A stretch of 21,772 bases of DNA from Bacillota bacterium (GTDB lineage Bacteria > Bacillota > UBA4882 > UBA8346). Of the stretch, positions 13,804 through 21,710 are shown piece by piece (position 1 is the first letter of the stretch; every line of letters starts with the position of its first letter). Location: assembly GCA_023394955.1 (NCBI GenBank), contig JAEWZY010000056.1, positions 1 through 21,772 on the forward strand. Reading direction: 5' to 3'. The translations under genes were made by a program, and so were the position numbers. The notes beneath the pieces are model-generated. The model did not search any database, had not been told where the DNA came from, and saw only the letters and a list, made by a program, of their open reading frames with translations.

Positions 13804-14487
13804 CTAACCTTTAAACCGGGAATGTTCAACTTGAGTTTGCATCACCTGATATAAACGAACCAATAAGGTGGCGATTAATACAAAAGCTAATAAAGATGTA
13901 AAAGGATTGCTTAAAAATAATAAGAAATCATACGCTCCATGAGTAATCAAGGCTAGTAAAAAACCCTTCCCCAAAAAGCTAATCTCCCAGTTAGACTCCA
14001 ACTTGTACTTGGAAATATAATACCCCATCCAGCCGGTAAAAGACGCATGGGCCAATGTGGTTACCACCGCCCGAAGAAGCGCTACCCCATAGCCGAATAA
14101 GCTCGCCCACAGAAGGTTTTCCAAAGACGCAAAACCCAGTCCCAAAGTAATCCCGTAAATTACTCCATCAACCGGCTCATTCAATTCATGGCTTTTACTG
14201 GTCATCCAGATTAAAACGATTGATTTTAGGCCTTCTTCAATTAAAGCAATTACTATAAAGGCCAATCCCAAGAAACTGACCCAATCGGCGTCGCGAATGG
14301 CGTTTACTATTTGGTCGCGCCAAATCTGTTCTAAAAGCCCGGCGGGGATTACCAATAATAACCCGGCTAAAAATACTTTTAAAACTTTACGCACTGGTTC
14401 CGGCTCGTAACGATCTTGCCGGTAAAACAGCCATAACCACACTAAACCCGGGCCAATCGAGGCGATAAATAATGAAATAAAGCGCAT
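13804..14487 (-). CDS. PrsW-family intramembrane metalloprotease
   Basis: A 227-residue multipass membrane protein of the PrsW family, which cleaves membrane proteins such as anti-sigma factors within the bilayer. Family motifs are present: the Arg-Tyr-Glu-Pro-Glu-Pro stretch after the first helix (26-31), IEEGLK with Glu84-Glu85 (83-88), GFASLEN with Glu123 (118-124), AHASFTGWMGYY with His147, and HGAYDF with His183. About seven hydrophobic segments can be counted. In Bacillus subtilis PrsW cuts RsiW to release sigma-W; no anti-sigma gene is visible here, so the target is unknown. AAGGAGG precedes the ATG, and a complementary CTTCCTCC stretch lies upstream. It follows the GH105 gene by 57 bases on the same strand and may share its transcript. 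Confidence 0.9.
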   Translation of the reverse strand: MRFISLFIASIGPGLVWLWLFYRQDRYEPEPVRKVLKVFLAGLLLVIPAGLLEQIWRDQIVNAIRDADWVSFLGLAFIVIALIEEGLKSIVLIWMTSKSHELNEPVDGVIYGITLGLGFASLENLLWASLFGYGVALLRAVVTTLAHASFTGWMGYYISKYKLESNWEISFLGKGFLLALITHGAYDFLLFLSNPFTSLLAFVLIATLLVRLYQVMQTQVEHSRFKG

Positions 14488-14490
14488 GCC

Positions 14491-14535
14491 CTTCCTCCTT
14501 CTGATTGATAAGACTATTATTCCAGTAGGAGGAAG
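14491..14535 (-). promoter_or_regulatory. Possible pairing that hides the prsW-like ribosome binding site
   Basis: CTTCCTCC just after the GH105 stop is an eight-base perfect complement of the GGAGGAAG that includes the ribosome binding site of the PrsW-family gene, with a 29-base loop. This could make translation of the second gene depend on ribosomes leaving the first. It is inferred from complementarity only. Confidence 0.35.
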
Positions 14536-14544
14536 TTTTAAACC

Positions 14545-15714
14545 CTAATACTCCATCACACTGGCAGCCATCATTACCGCTGCCATGCCGTGAGGAAGAT
14601 TGTCCACTCGTTCTTTATTGATATAGTTTTCGTAGTTCGCCTGGATTCCCATGCCTTGGACCGCGCCGCGAATAATCATCTTTCCTCTCGGAGTAAATTC
14701 CACCATTGATCTGACTCCACCCCAGCCTTTATTAGCTACTGCTCCATATTTGGTATCGATATATCCCTTTTGAGAAGCTTTCTGAAGGGTATAAACAAAC
14801 ATAGCGCTGCCCGAGGTCTCCAACCAGTTTCCGGGATACTCACCTTTATCAACGACTTGAAACCAAAGTCCGGTGCGAGGATCTTGGTACTTTTCCAATC
14901 CTTCCGCTATGGTCTGCAAGATACCCTTTAGATCTTGGCTGCCTGGGTAATCCGTCGGTAAATACTCCAAGGTATCCACCAAAGCCATACAATACCAGCC
15001 CAAACCTCTGTTCCAGAACTCAGGCGACAATCCGGTCGCCGGATGGGCCCAATCCGCAGTCTTGTTGTCATTCCAACCATGGTATAGCAGTTTCTTTTCC
15101 TGGTCCAACCCATGGGTCGCCAATAATTTCAGCTGATAGACCGCGGTCCGATAGCAATATTCCTGATCAGATCCAGGTTCGGCAAAAACGGCGCCATATC
15201 TAGCGATAAAAGGAATAGCCATGTATTGGCCGTCAGCCCACATTTGGTTAGGATAATTGGTTTTATGCCAAAACCCCCCTTCCGAATTGACCGGAAAGTC
15301 ATCATACTTTTTTCGAGTTTTAGCCGCTCCCAGCTGATACTTGGGATCATGGCTCGCTTCATACAGATCAAACAATAATGTCGAGGGTTGAATTACGTCC
15401 AAGTTATGCCCGGATCGGATCGGGCTAATGGCGCCCGTTTTGTTTAAGTATCGGTCAACCCATTCCTTTATGTAATTAAAATATTTGAAATCCTTTGATT
15501 TCCGATAAATTAATTCCATACCGTAAAAAATAATGCCGTTAGTGTATTCCCACTGCTTGGTGGTGATGCGATCCGGATTGGACCATTTTTTAATAATGTA
15601 ATCGGCTATCTGGACTCCGATCTTATCTTCCCCCACAGCGCTAACCTCCTCGGAATTTACGGATAACAATAAACCAAAAATAAATAAAACCATCAATAAT
15701 CTTGAAAAAGTCAT
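14545..15714 (-). CDS. Unsaturated rhamnogalacturonyl hydrolase, glycoside hydrolase family 105, exported
   Basis: Removes the 4,5-unsaturated galacturonyl residue left by rhamnogalacturonan lyases from RG-I oligosaccharides. The 389-residue protein has the (alpha/alpha)6-barrel pattern of GH105. Asp106 in LDVIQPS and Asp161 in QMWADGQYMA are 55 residues apart, as are the catalytic Asp88 and Asp143 of YteR. Other family segments are GGFWHKTNYPNQMW, FWNRGLGWY and WLETSGSAMF. Unlike YteR, which is cytosolic, it begins with a clear signal peptide (hydrophobic SRLLMVLFIFGLLLSV, cleavage near 26), so it should act outside the membrane. AAGGAG precedes the ATG and a good promoter lies upstream. It diverges from the oxidoreductase gene at 15893. 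Confidence 0.9.
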   Translation of the reverse strand: MTFSRLLMVLFIFGLLLSVNSEEVSAVGEDKIGVQIADYIIKKWSNPDRITTKQWEYTNGIIFYGMELIYRKSKDFKYFNYIKEWVDRYLNKTGAISPIRSGHNLDVIQPSTLLFDLYEASHDPKYQLGAAKTRKKYDDFPVNSEGGFWHKTNYPNQMWADGQYMAIPFIARYGAVFAEPGSDQEYCYRTAVYQLKLLATHGLDQEKKLLYHGWNDNKTADWAHPATGLSPEFWNRGLGWYCMALVDTLEYLPTDYPGSQDLKGILQTIAEGLEKYQDPRTGLWFQVVDKGEYPGNWLETSGSAMFVYTLQKASQKGYIDTKYGAVANKGWGGVRSMVEFTPRGKMIIRGAVQGMGIQANYENYINKERVDNLPHGMAAVMMAASVMEY

Positions 15715-15765
15715 TTACCGGGCTCCTTTTCCTTTTAAATAAACCAACATTGACTGAACACCAAA

Positions 15766-15794
15766 ATTATAATCCTCTAAATACTAAAAATCAA
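15766..15794 (-). promoter_or_regulatory. Promoter of the GH105 gene
   Basis: On the minus strand TTGATT (15789-15794) and a perfect TATAAT (15766-15771) are separated by 17 bases, the ideal sigma-A layout. The start would lie about 45 bases before the ATG. Confidence 0.7.
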
Positions 15795-15808
15795 TTTAAA
15801 TGATTTTT

Positions 15809-15836
15809 TTAGACTTTTCGAGACTTATATTATACA
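15809..15836 (+). promoter_or_regulatory. Possible promoter of the Gfo/Idh/MocA gene
   Basis: TTAGAC (15809-15814) and TATACA (15831-15836) are 16 bases apart on the plus strand. It lies next to the divergent GH105 promoter, so one regulator could act on both. Confidence 0.4.
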
Positions 15837-15892
15837 ATAATCTTAAACCTTGTTTGTCGGCAAATATATAAAAGAAGGGGAGCGATAAACCT

Positions 15893-16870
15893 ATGTCCAT
15901 AATTCGTTGGGGTATAATCGGTTGCGGCGAGGTTACCGAGGTGAAAAGCGGTCCCGCTTTTCAAAAAGCGTCCAACTCTCAATTAGTAGCTGTCATGCGC
16001 CGCAACGGGAGACTAGCCGAGGATTACGCCAAACGCCATCAAGTTCCGAAATGGTATGATAATGCCAGGCAATTGATTGAAGATCCCCAAGTTGACGCTG
16101 TCTATATCGCCACCCCACCCGGCTCCCATTTGGAATATGTTCTAATGACAGCCGCAGCCGGCAAACCTGTTTATGTCGAAAAGCCGATGGCCTGTAATTT
16201 TCAGGAATGCCAAACAATGCTCGATGCTTGTCAAAAAGCCGGGATTCCTTTATTTGTAGCTTATTACCGTAGACTTTTGCCAAGATTCTTAAAGGTAAAG
16301 GATTTGTTGGAAAGCGGTCTTATCGGCCAAGTCCGTTTCGTAAATACCATATTGCGCCAATCACATCACGCCGATCTGGAACATTCCTGGCACTTGAACC
16401 ATAAGCTCTCCGGTGGCGGCAGGTTTGTCGATGTGGCCTGTCATGCCCTGGACTTGTTCGATTATTTATTGGGTCCCATCGCGACAGTGCGCGGAACCGC
16501 CGCCAACCAGGCCGGTCTTTATGGGGTTGAGGACATTGTCAGCGGCCAATTTACGTTCCAATCGGGAGTCGAGGGAGTTGGCCTTTGGTCTTTCACTAGC
16601 TTCGACTCTTATGAACGCGCCGAAATTGTCGGTAACCAAGGCTCCATTAGTTTTGGGATTTCAAATACGGGACCAATTACTTTAAAAACAGCGTCCGGGA
16701 CCGTTCAATATCAAATCGACGATCCGCAGCATGTCCAATTACCATTAATCCAAAGCATTGTTTCACAGTTGAACGGGGCCGGACAGTGCCCCAGCACCGG
16801 AGTGAGCGGCGCCAGGACCAATTGGGTGATGGATCGGTTTTTAGAGGAATACCGAAAAAAATATCTTTAA
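15893..16870 (+). CDS. Gfo/Idh/MocA-family NAD(P)-dependent sugar oxidoreductase
   Basis: A 325-residue cytosolic dehydrogenase. The N-terminal Rossmann fold has GIIGCGEV (7-14), and YIATPPGSH (71-79) contacts the cofactor. EKPMA (96-100) supplies the catalytic Lys97. In the C-terminal domain GGGRFVDVACHALD (174-187) holds the conserved Asp180 and His184. Such enzymes oxidise or reduce sugars, sugar acids or inositols, and the substrate cannot be read from the motifs. Its position, divergent from the GH105 gene and convergent with the YetA-like gene, suggests a role with uronic acid or rhamnose products of pectin. GGGGAG lies nine bases before the ATG. Its stop is one base from the stop of the YetA-like gene on the other strand, with no terminator between. 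Confidence 0.88.
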   Translation: MSIIRWGIIGCGEVTEVKSGPAFQKASNSQLVAVMRRNGRLAEDYAKRHQVPKWYDNARQLIEDPQVDAVYIATPPGSHLEYVLMTAAAGKPVYVEKPMACNFQECQTMLDACQKAGIPLFVAYYRRLLPRFLKVKDLLESGLIGQVRFVNTILRQSHHADLEHSWHLNHKLSGGGRFVDVACHALDLFDYLLGPIATVRGTAANQAGLYGVEDIVSGQFTFQSGVEGVGLWSFTSFDSYERAEIVGNQGSISFGISNTGPITLKTASGTVQYQIDDPQHVQLPLIQSIVSQLNGAGQCPSTGVSGARTNWVMDRFLEEYRKKYL

Positions 16871-16871
16871 T

Positions 16872-19100
16872 TCAACCCAAATCAATCCCGGCCTCAACTG
16901 CGGCGCGGTAGTAATAGGCAATAGCCGGAAACGCTTGGGCAAACATTTTTGGACCCGGTCCTCCCCACTGAATTACAGCGTCTTCACGTTTTTGTTTATC
17001 ACCGTTAAAACTCCTGGAAACTACGGCGGTTATCTCGAAAGTCGGCATGCCTGCTTCCAGGAAACCAACCTCGCCGGTTAGTTCGTAAGCATGAGCTAAT
17101 GCTTCCAGGATCAGTGGATTTCCTGCGTTCCTGCGTAAACTGGGTAATTCCTTATAGTAAAAAAGGCCGTTTTCCAACCGGCAGTTAGCGACTAAATCAC
17201 TGACTGCAGCGACGATCATCCTTTTGATTCGCGGTTGGGAATCTACCCAATAATACCGGATTAAACTGTTGACCGCGACGGCGATCATAAACGGGACCCG
17301 GATCACCGTATGGTCCGTATAAGGCGCCAGCCAACCGCCGTATTGTTTTTGCCATATCTCGTAATGGTCAACTATCCGTTCGCATTTTTCCAACCATCTC
17401 CGGTCATGGGTTTCCTGATAAAGGGCGACTAACGACCTTAAAGCCCATCCGGTTTCCCGGGCGTTAATCCCGCCTTCCCTATGATACCGCGGCTGTTCCA
17501 AAAGACGTTTCAGATTCTCGCCTATACCCAATGCCGTTTCCAAGGCCCGGTTATCGCCGGTAACGTGGTAGTAATCGAGCAAGCCCTGGACCCATTGATG
17601 GCACGGCGCTACCTCGCCCGTTACATGTCGGCCCGAATGGGTAATCTGTCCTTGGTAGCGTAGGGGATCTTCACTGTAGTGGCAAATGTCCACGTCCATT
17701 TGATGCTGGGCCGATACTAGTAAATAATCGAAAAATCTTCGTTCCGCCGTCTTGGTGAAGAGTAACATGGCGGCATGAGGAAAATCATACTCATTATTGG
17801 TCCAGACCAGATCGCCGTTACTACGGCCTTGAGAGGTATAGCCGGCATCGGGCGCGTCCCCCCAATTCAGCATTCCATAGGCCCGGGCCCTTGAATCGGC
17901 CATATTTAAAAAATTCCGCTCTACCCAGTCCACTTTTTCAGTAACATAAATATCTTCAAAGACACCGGCCTCCTGATAGAGATTGGGGTTTAACGCGGGC
18001 CGGTCCGGCAGTTGAAACTGGAGACTCCGGCAATTGATCTCCTCCAAACCGGTTTCGGTTTGGTGAAAATGAAGCAGCAACCGATGGGTCTTCGATACTC
18101 CTTGTAATAATTGGATATTGCTTCCTTTAGGTAGAATTCCTGCGTAAATGCCTTCCCCGTCAACTTTTAACGATTTAGGGAAGTTTTGATAGGCCTGATA
18201 ATGGGTGATACAAACCCCGTTTGATTCTACGGCATGCCAATCGGCCCAATAGGTCCCATAAAAGGTTTCCGGTATGTGTTCATTGGCATTATACAATAAA
18301 TAATCGGCGTCAATAAGGTGCGCTAACTTTTGATCGCCGGTTCCGGTTTGAATCTCGCTCAAATAATTGGAGGTCGCCAAGGCGGTTTTAATTTGACGCT
18401 TTGCAACCGATTTATCGTTGAAGTTAAAACCAATCTCCTCTAATAAGATCCCAGCGCTCAACTCCCGGTTGATGATCCGGTAATCCATTTGGAACCATGG
18501 TTTGCCGGCAAAGGCGGTAAGTTCGATTTCAAAGTCTAATAAATACTCGCCTGTATTGCTACGGTGTTTCCCTTTAGCTTGAACCACCGCCGCCAAAGGA
18601 CCCGGCTTAATCACCCGCCAGCCGGTTTGATCGATCTCCGCCGTCCATTCCACACCTTTAAAGCTCCCGATGAAGGGGCCTTCGAATGAGCCTTTCCCAT
18701 AAATATAACCGGCATGTTGGATCCGCCCAAAAATATCGGTTTCACCGGGTCCGTTTAACTCCATCTCCAGCTCTCCCGTATTAAGTAACAAACCATTATT
18801 ACGCCAACTTACAATCGCTGTTTTCTCCGGTTCCGGCCGTTTGGCCCTTTTCAGAACCAATTCAAAGTTTTTCGGGGCATTGCCGGGCAAGTCCGCCTGA
18901 AAGTCGATCAAAAGCCATTTGATGGAATCATCCGGCCACTTGGCGGTAACCTGTAATTGAATTGGGATCGGTTTTCCGGCATCCAGAATGGTAACTACCG
19001 ATGGATCATTTAGGGCCCCTACAGCGAATGGGACCGCTATGGAACAAGGTTCGGCAATCCGGTCGAATCGCGAAAGTTTTTCGAAGGTAAGCTCGATCAT
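16872..19100 (-). CDS. YetA/PcRGLX-like protein (rhamnogalacturonan exolyase family, PL26-type)
   Basis: A 742-residue protein with the three-part layout of this family. It has an N-terminal RIFT-barrel region with SIAVPFAVGAL (20-30) and KWPDDSIKWLLIDF (54-67). A beta-sandwich middle follows (about 95-380), and the C-terminus is an alpha/alpha toroid (from about 385, with NWGDAPDAGYTSQGRSNGDL, HSGRHVTGEVAPCHQWVQGL and GGINARETGWALRSL). The fungal member PcRGLX is an exo-rhamnogalacturonan lyase; Bacillus YetA lies in the rhamnogalacturonan-use locus. Activity here is inferred from family and context. No signal peptide is seen, so it should be cytosolic. That places it on the other side of the membrane from the exported GH105. 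The start ATG has only a weak ribosome binding site (GGAGA). Stops face the Gfo/Idh/MocA gene at one base distance. Confidence 0.8.
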   Translation of the reverse strand: MIELTFEKLSRFDRIAEPCSIAVPFAVGALNDPSVVTILDAGKPIPIQLQVTAKWPDDSIKWLLIDFQADLPGNAPKNFELVLKRAKRPEPEKTAIVSWRNNGLLLNTGELEMELNGPGETDIFGRIQHAGYIYGKGSFEGPFIGSFKGVEWTAEIDQTGWRVIKPGPLAAVVQAKGKHRSNTGEYLLDFEIELTAFAGKPWFQMDYRIINRELSAGILLEEIGFNFNDKSVAKRQIKTALATSNYLSEIQTGTGDQKLAHLIDADYLLYNANEHIPETFYGTYWADWHAVESNGVCITHYQAYQNFPKSLKVDGEGIYAGILPKGSNIQLLQGVSKTHRLLLHFHQTETGLEEINCRSLQFQLPDRPALNPNLYQEAGVFEDIYVTEKVDWVERNFLNMADSRARAYGMLNWGDAPDAGYTSQGRSNGDLVWTNNEYDFPHAAMLLFTKTAERRFFDYLLVSAQHQMDVDICHYSEDPLRYQGQITHSGRHVTGEVAPCHQWVQGLLDYYHVTGDNRALETALGIGENLKRLLEQPRYHREGGINARETGWALRSLVALYQETHDRRWLEKCERIVDHYEIWQKQYGGWLAPYTDHTVIRVPFMIAVAVNSLIRYYWVDSQPRIKRMIVAAVSDLVANCRLENGLFYYKELPSLRRNAGNPLILEALAHAYELTGEVGFLEAGMPTFEITAVVSRSFNGDKQKREDAVIQWGGPGPKMFAQAFPAIAYYYRAAVEAGIDLG

Positions 19101-19403
19101 TTTGTTATCTCTCCAAGTTAGTTAATCGGGTATTGATTGAAACGTTAGATTAAGCAATCTTTATTTATTAGTCTTATTCTAGCTTAAAAAATTGTACATT
19201 TTTTATCGGATTAGTGAATTTCTTCTTAAATTTTATTAGGTCGTTCCTTCTCTCTTACGAATAATCCCCGTTTTATTTCGCCGCTCCTCATGCTTTAGAA
19301 TTTTTTATATTATGATTATAATATAGAAATAGCCGGAAGATTGGTATCAAATAATAAAGCGTCCGTTCGCAGGGCGCTTTATTATTGCTCCGGTTATGTC
19401 TTC
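19101..19403. other. AT-rich intergenic region with a terminator
   Basis: About 300 bases upstream of the YetA-like gene and downstream of the AlbA_2 gene, both on the minus strand. Apart from the hairpin at 19351-19385, nothing clear is seen. The promoter of the YetA-like gene should lie here, but no good hexamer pair was found. Confidence 0.5.
19351..19385. terminator. Long terminator hairpin after the AlbA_2 gene
   Basis: ATAATAAAGCGTCC (19351-19364) pairs with GGGCGCTTTATTAT (19372-19385), 14 pairs with one wobble. On the minus strand it is followed by TTTGAT after an AT-rich stem end. It lies 18 bases beyond the stop of the minus-strand gene. Confidence 0.75.
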
Positions 19404-20600
19404 TCAATCTACAAAATTTATCAGGGCTTTTCGATCCGCTTTTCGCCAAAAAATAACCTTAAACTGTTCCGCTCCCACATCATTAATAAATTCTGTTTTT
19501 ATTCCCGCTTCCTTACAGCTTTTCACGATTCTGCTCACACCAGTGCCCATCCCTCGATATGGAATACCGGGGATGTCTTTGATATGTGAAAGCAGAATAG
19601 GATTTCTAACAACATGAACCCCGGTTTTAATTGATTCTACGCTTAAAGTATTTGGTAAAAGACCGGGGCTAATTATCTCTACTCGCTCATCAAACACAAG
19701 CAGCCGGATATTGCTGTATATAAAATAATTACGGTGGACAATGGCATTTACCAAAGCCTCTTCCAAAGCAATCTCCGGTATTTCTAAAATCCCAAAGGTA
19801 TTAAAACTTTGTCCGTTTTGTAATTTATGTAATTGCCTTTTGAGAAAGCCCATCCCGTCGGCAAATAATTTTGCGACATTCCCCTCAATATCCTCACTAT
19901 CTCTATATTGGGTACCGCTAAGATCGTTTCCGTACCAGGAAACAGCTCCGATACCATAATGAGAAAGGGCTAAGTGTTTTTTCTTAGTAAAAAGAAGCAT
20001 TCCGGCAAGGGTACATTTCTTCCCGGTTAGGATTTTCATGCTGTTTAAAATCCTTTCCAATGGGAGATGCCCATCTTCAACCTTCGCCTCAAGCCGCTTT
20101 TCGATAAACTCATTTACCATAAGCAGATCCAAATCCTTGATACCGGTGTTCTCCATCGCCTGTTCATCCGCATATAGCCTAGCCGATTCTTGAAGTAATC
20201 TTAGCATCTCTTCCCTCTTGGCCTTCCGTTTATCCGCGCCGACTTTCACCCAAACGTCGCTGCCATTAGCCATATAAAATTTATTAGGTCCCATTGGGAC
20301 ATAGATCAGAACCACCACATTATTTTCGTAAGCTATGTTTTCCGTTGTAACGGCAATATTAGGATCGATCTTTTGAAAACAAACATTGGAAATCATCTGA
20401 TTAAGGTTTGATACTTCTTCTCCTGATAGACCCTTAAGCTCTCCCCTGTCAGTCACACCAACTAGAATTTTACCCCCTTGGGTATTGGCAAAGGCGACAA
20501 TCTCGGCCGCTAAAGCATCGGGACTGGTGAATTTTTCTTTGAATTTGGTTTGCGAGTCTTCCCCAAGTTTCACTATATCAATCAATTCTTGAATGGTCAT
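19404..20600 (-). CDS. AlbA_2 domain protein with C-terminal GHKL-ATPase-like fold
   Basis: A 398-residue cytosolic protein of the type often annotated as ATP-binding or helix-turn-helix transcriptional regulator. The N-terminal Schlafen AlbA_2 domain (about 10-115) shows TKFKEKF, AEIVAFANTQGGKILVGVTD and a VWVKVGADKRKA end. The C-terminal HATPase_c_4-like part (about 270-375) has LEEALVNAIVHRNY (279-292), VEIISPGLLP and YRGMGTGVSRI (348-358). Such proteins are widespread in accessory DNA; nucleic-acid binding is likely but roles are mostly unknown. The ATG at MTIQEL is chosen because GGAGGG lies six bases upstream; the frame opens eight codons earlier without a site. A good promoter precedes it. 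It ends in a long terminator and is separate from the toxin-antitoxin pair upstream. Confidence 0.85.
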   Translation of the reverse strand: MTIQELIDIVKLGEDSQTKFKEKFTSPDALAAEIVAFANTQGGKILVGVTDRGELKGLSGEEVSNLNQMISNVCFQKIDPNIAVTTENIAYENNVVVLIYVPMGPNKFYMANGSDVWVKVGADKRKAKREEMLRLLQESARLYADEQAMENTGIKDLDLLMVNEFIEKRLEAKVEDGHLPLERILNSMKILTGKKCTLAGMLLFTKKKHLALSHYGIGAVSWYGNDLSGTQYRDSEDIEGNVAKLFADGMGFLKRQLHKLQNGQSFNTFGILEIPEIALEEALVNAIVHRNYFIYSNIRLLVFDERVEIISPGLLPNTLSVESIKTGVHVVRNPILLSHIKDIPGIPYRGMGTGVSRIVKSCKEAGIKTEFINDVGAEQFKVIFWRKADRKALINFVD

Positions 20601-20646
20601 TTTACCCTCCGAACATCTATCCAAAAAAAAATTATCTTTTGGTTAT

Positions 20647-20676
20647 ATTATACACGGAATATCCGGTTGTTTACAA
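20647..20676 (-). promoter_or_regulatory. Promoter of the AlbA_2 gene
   Basis: On the minus strand TTGTAA (20671-20676) and a perfect TATAAT (20647-20652) are 18 bases apart. The transcript would start about 40 bases before the chosen ATG. Confidence 0.65.
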
Positions 20677-20849
20677 CAATCTGGCGCGGGTTGAACTATT
20701 TCACCATGCAAAAACAGACATTCAGGCCGTATTTCTATGAGCGACTTCCACTCCATACCACCTCTTAATAAACTGGGGTAAGATTATGCAATTTCTCCAA
20801 CTATAAACTATAAAATTCTGTGTTTTTCTTCCTTCACCTCCAAATTAAC

Positions 20850-20876
20850 AAAAAAACACGGGTTTTCTTTCCGTGT
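20850..20876 (-). terminator. Intrinsic terminator after hepT
   Basis: On the minus strand ACACGG pairs with CCGTGT (20856-20861 with 20871-20876) and is followed by six or more T residues. It lies about 100 bases after the hepT stop. Confidence 0.8.
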
Positions 20877-20979
20877 AACCATCCTTAGCTATAAAAAGTA
20901 AGCCTGATACATCCGACTTCCTTTGGGTAGTCCGAGACATCTACTGCTATTCTAAAGCTTTAAATTATGGTATAAAGCG

Positions 20980-21351
20980 TTAGTTCAATTCCACTTGCAT
21001 TTTTTGAACCGTTTGAATCAATAGCGGCAATCTCTCTTTACAAACCGAAAAAATAAGCTCCGCATCCACATCGAAATAATGATGACTAATAACATCGCGA
21101 ATACCCTTTGCGCCCTTCCAATCAACTTCAGGGTAATTCGCAAGCAATTCTCCGCCGGATATTTTATCCAAATACTTCAAGCTCTCCCCAATCGTGATCA
21201 ACATCATACAAATCGCATCCAGGCGGTCAATACCGTCGTCCGATTTTAAAAAATCATCCGGCGACTGGATCGCCGCAAAGCGCCGTTTAATGCGTTCGCT
21301 GGCTTCAAGAATTTGCGATAATATGGTAAAAACCAATTCCCGGTTATACAT
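20980..21351 (-). CDS. hepT: HepT-like HEPN ribonuclease toxin (DUF86)
   Basis: A 123-residue all-helical HEPN protein. The RX4HXY catalytic motif is intact as Arg85-DVIS-His90-His-Tyr92, followed by FDVD. DAICMMLITIGESLKYL (45-61) is typical of the DUF86 core. In characterised systems HepT cleaves RNA, and the MntA partner silences it by adding AMP to the motif tyrosine (type VII toxin-antitoxin). Its start overlaps the end of mntA by eight bases, so the two are translated together. The intact motif implies a working toxin. Function is inferred from family and gene pairing. Confidence 0.92.
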   Translation of the reverse strand: MYNRELVFTILSQILEASERIKRRFAAIQSPDDFLKSDDGIDRLDAICMMLITIGESLKYLDKISGGELLANYPEVDWKGAKGIRDVISHHYFDVDAELIFSVCKERLPLLIQTVQKMQVELN

Positions 21352-21649
21352 AGACCGCCTCCGCCTGAATCCGCTCTTTTAAGTATCCATTCATTTTATC
21401 CCGGTAATGGACAATATCCACCGGCCGCTGCAATTCGTTTTCCAGTATCTCTTTCATATGAACCATATAAAAAAGATCGGGCTTTTTCATTTCCACCACA
21501 ATGTCGACATCACTGCCGGATTTGGCTTCATCCCGCGCCACCGAGCCGAAAATACCGATTCTGGTCACGCCATATTGGGTTTCAAAATCATTTTTATGTT
21601 TTTTGAGCGCATCCAGCGCCAGGTCTTTATGGATTAATGTTTCGCCCAT
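21344..21649 (-). CDS. mntA: MntA-like nucleotidyltransferase antitoxin
   Basis: A 101-residue minimal nucleotidyltransferase. The GSX10DXD signature is complete: Gly35-Ser36, then Asp47-Val-Asp49 within GSDVDIVVE, preceded by RIGIFGSVARDEA (30-42). The third acid is probably Asp78 in RPVDIVHY. MntA proteins transfer AMP to HepT and neutralise it. It is the first gene of the pair and overlaps hepT by eight bases. The ribosome binding site (GGGGTG) is modest. A TATAAT on the minus strand at 21705-21710 may be its -10 box. Confidence 0.92.
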   Translation of the reverse strand: MGETLIHKDLALDALKKHKNDFETQYGVTRIGIFGSVARDEAKSGSDVDIVVEMKKPDLFYMVHMKEILENELQRPVDIVHYRDKMNGYLKERIQAEAVYV

Positions 21650-21704
21650 ACTCCCACCCCATCATCAATTACGCGTAAGGGATAATTAAATTTTCTGTAA
21701 ATTT

Positions 21705-21710
21705 ATTATA
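21705..21710 (-). promoter_or_regulatory. Possible -10 box of the mntA-hepT operon
   Basis: A perfect TATAAT on the minus strand 56 bases upstream of the mntA ATG. The -35 region is poor (TAGCTA at 17 bases), so this is tentative. Confidence 0.4.

Larger units (their letters stand above)
20601..20979. other. Intergenic region between the AlbA_2 gene and hepT
   Basis: About 380 bases. It carries the AlbA_2 promoter at 20647-20676 and the hepT terminator at 20850-20876. Short open stretches such as the one near 20705-20768 encode nothing recognisable. The remainder shows no repeat or RNA fold that I can support. Confidence 0.5.

Noticed and set aside
20700..20768. Possible small gene or gene remnant on the plus strand
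   Set aside because: The frame has no ribosome binding site and the peptide resembles nothing known to me.
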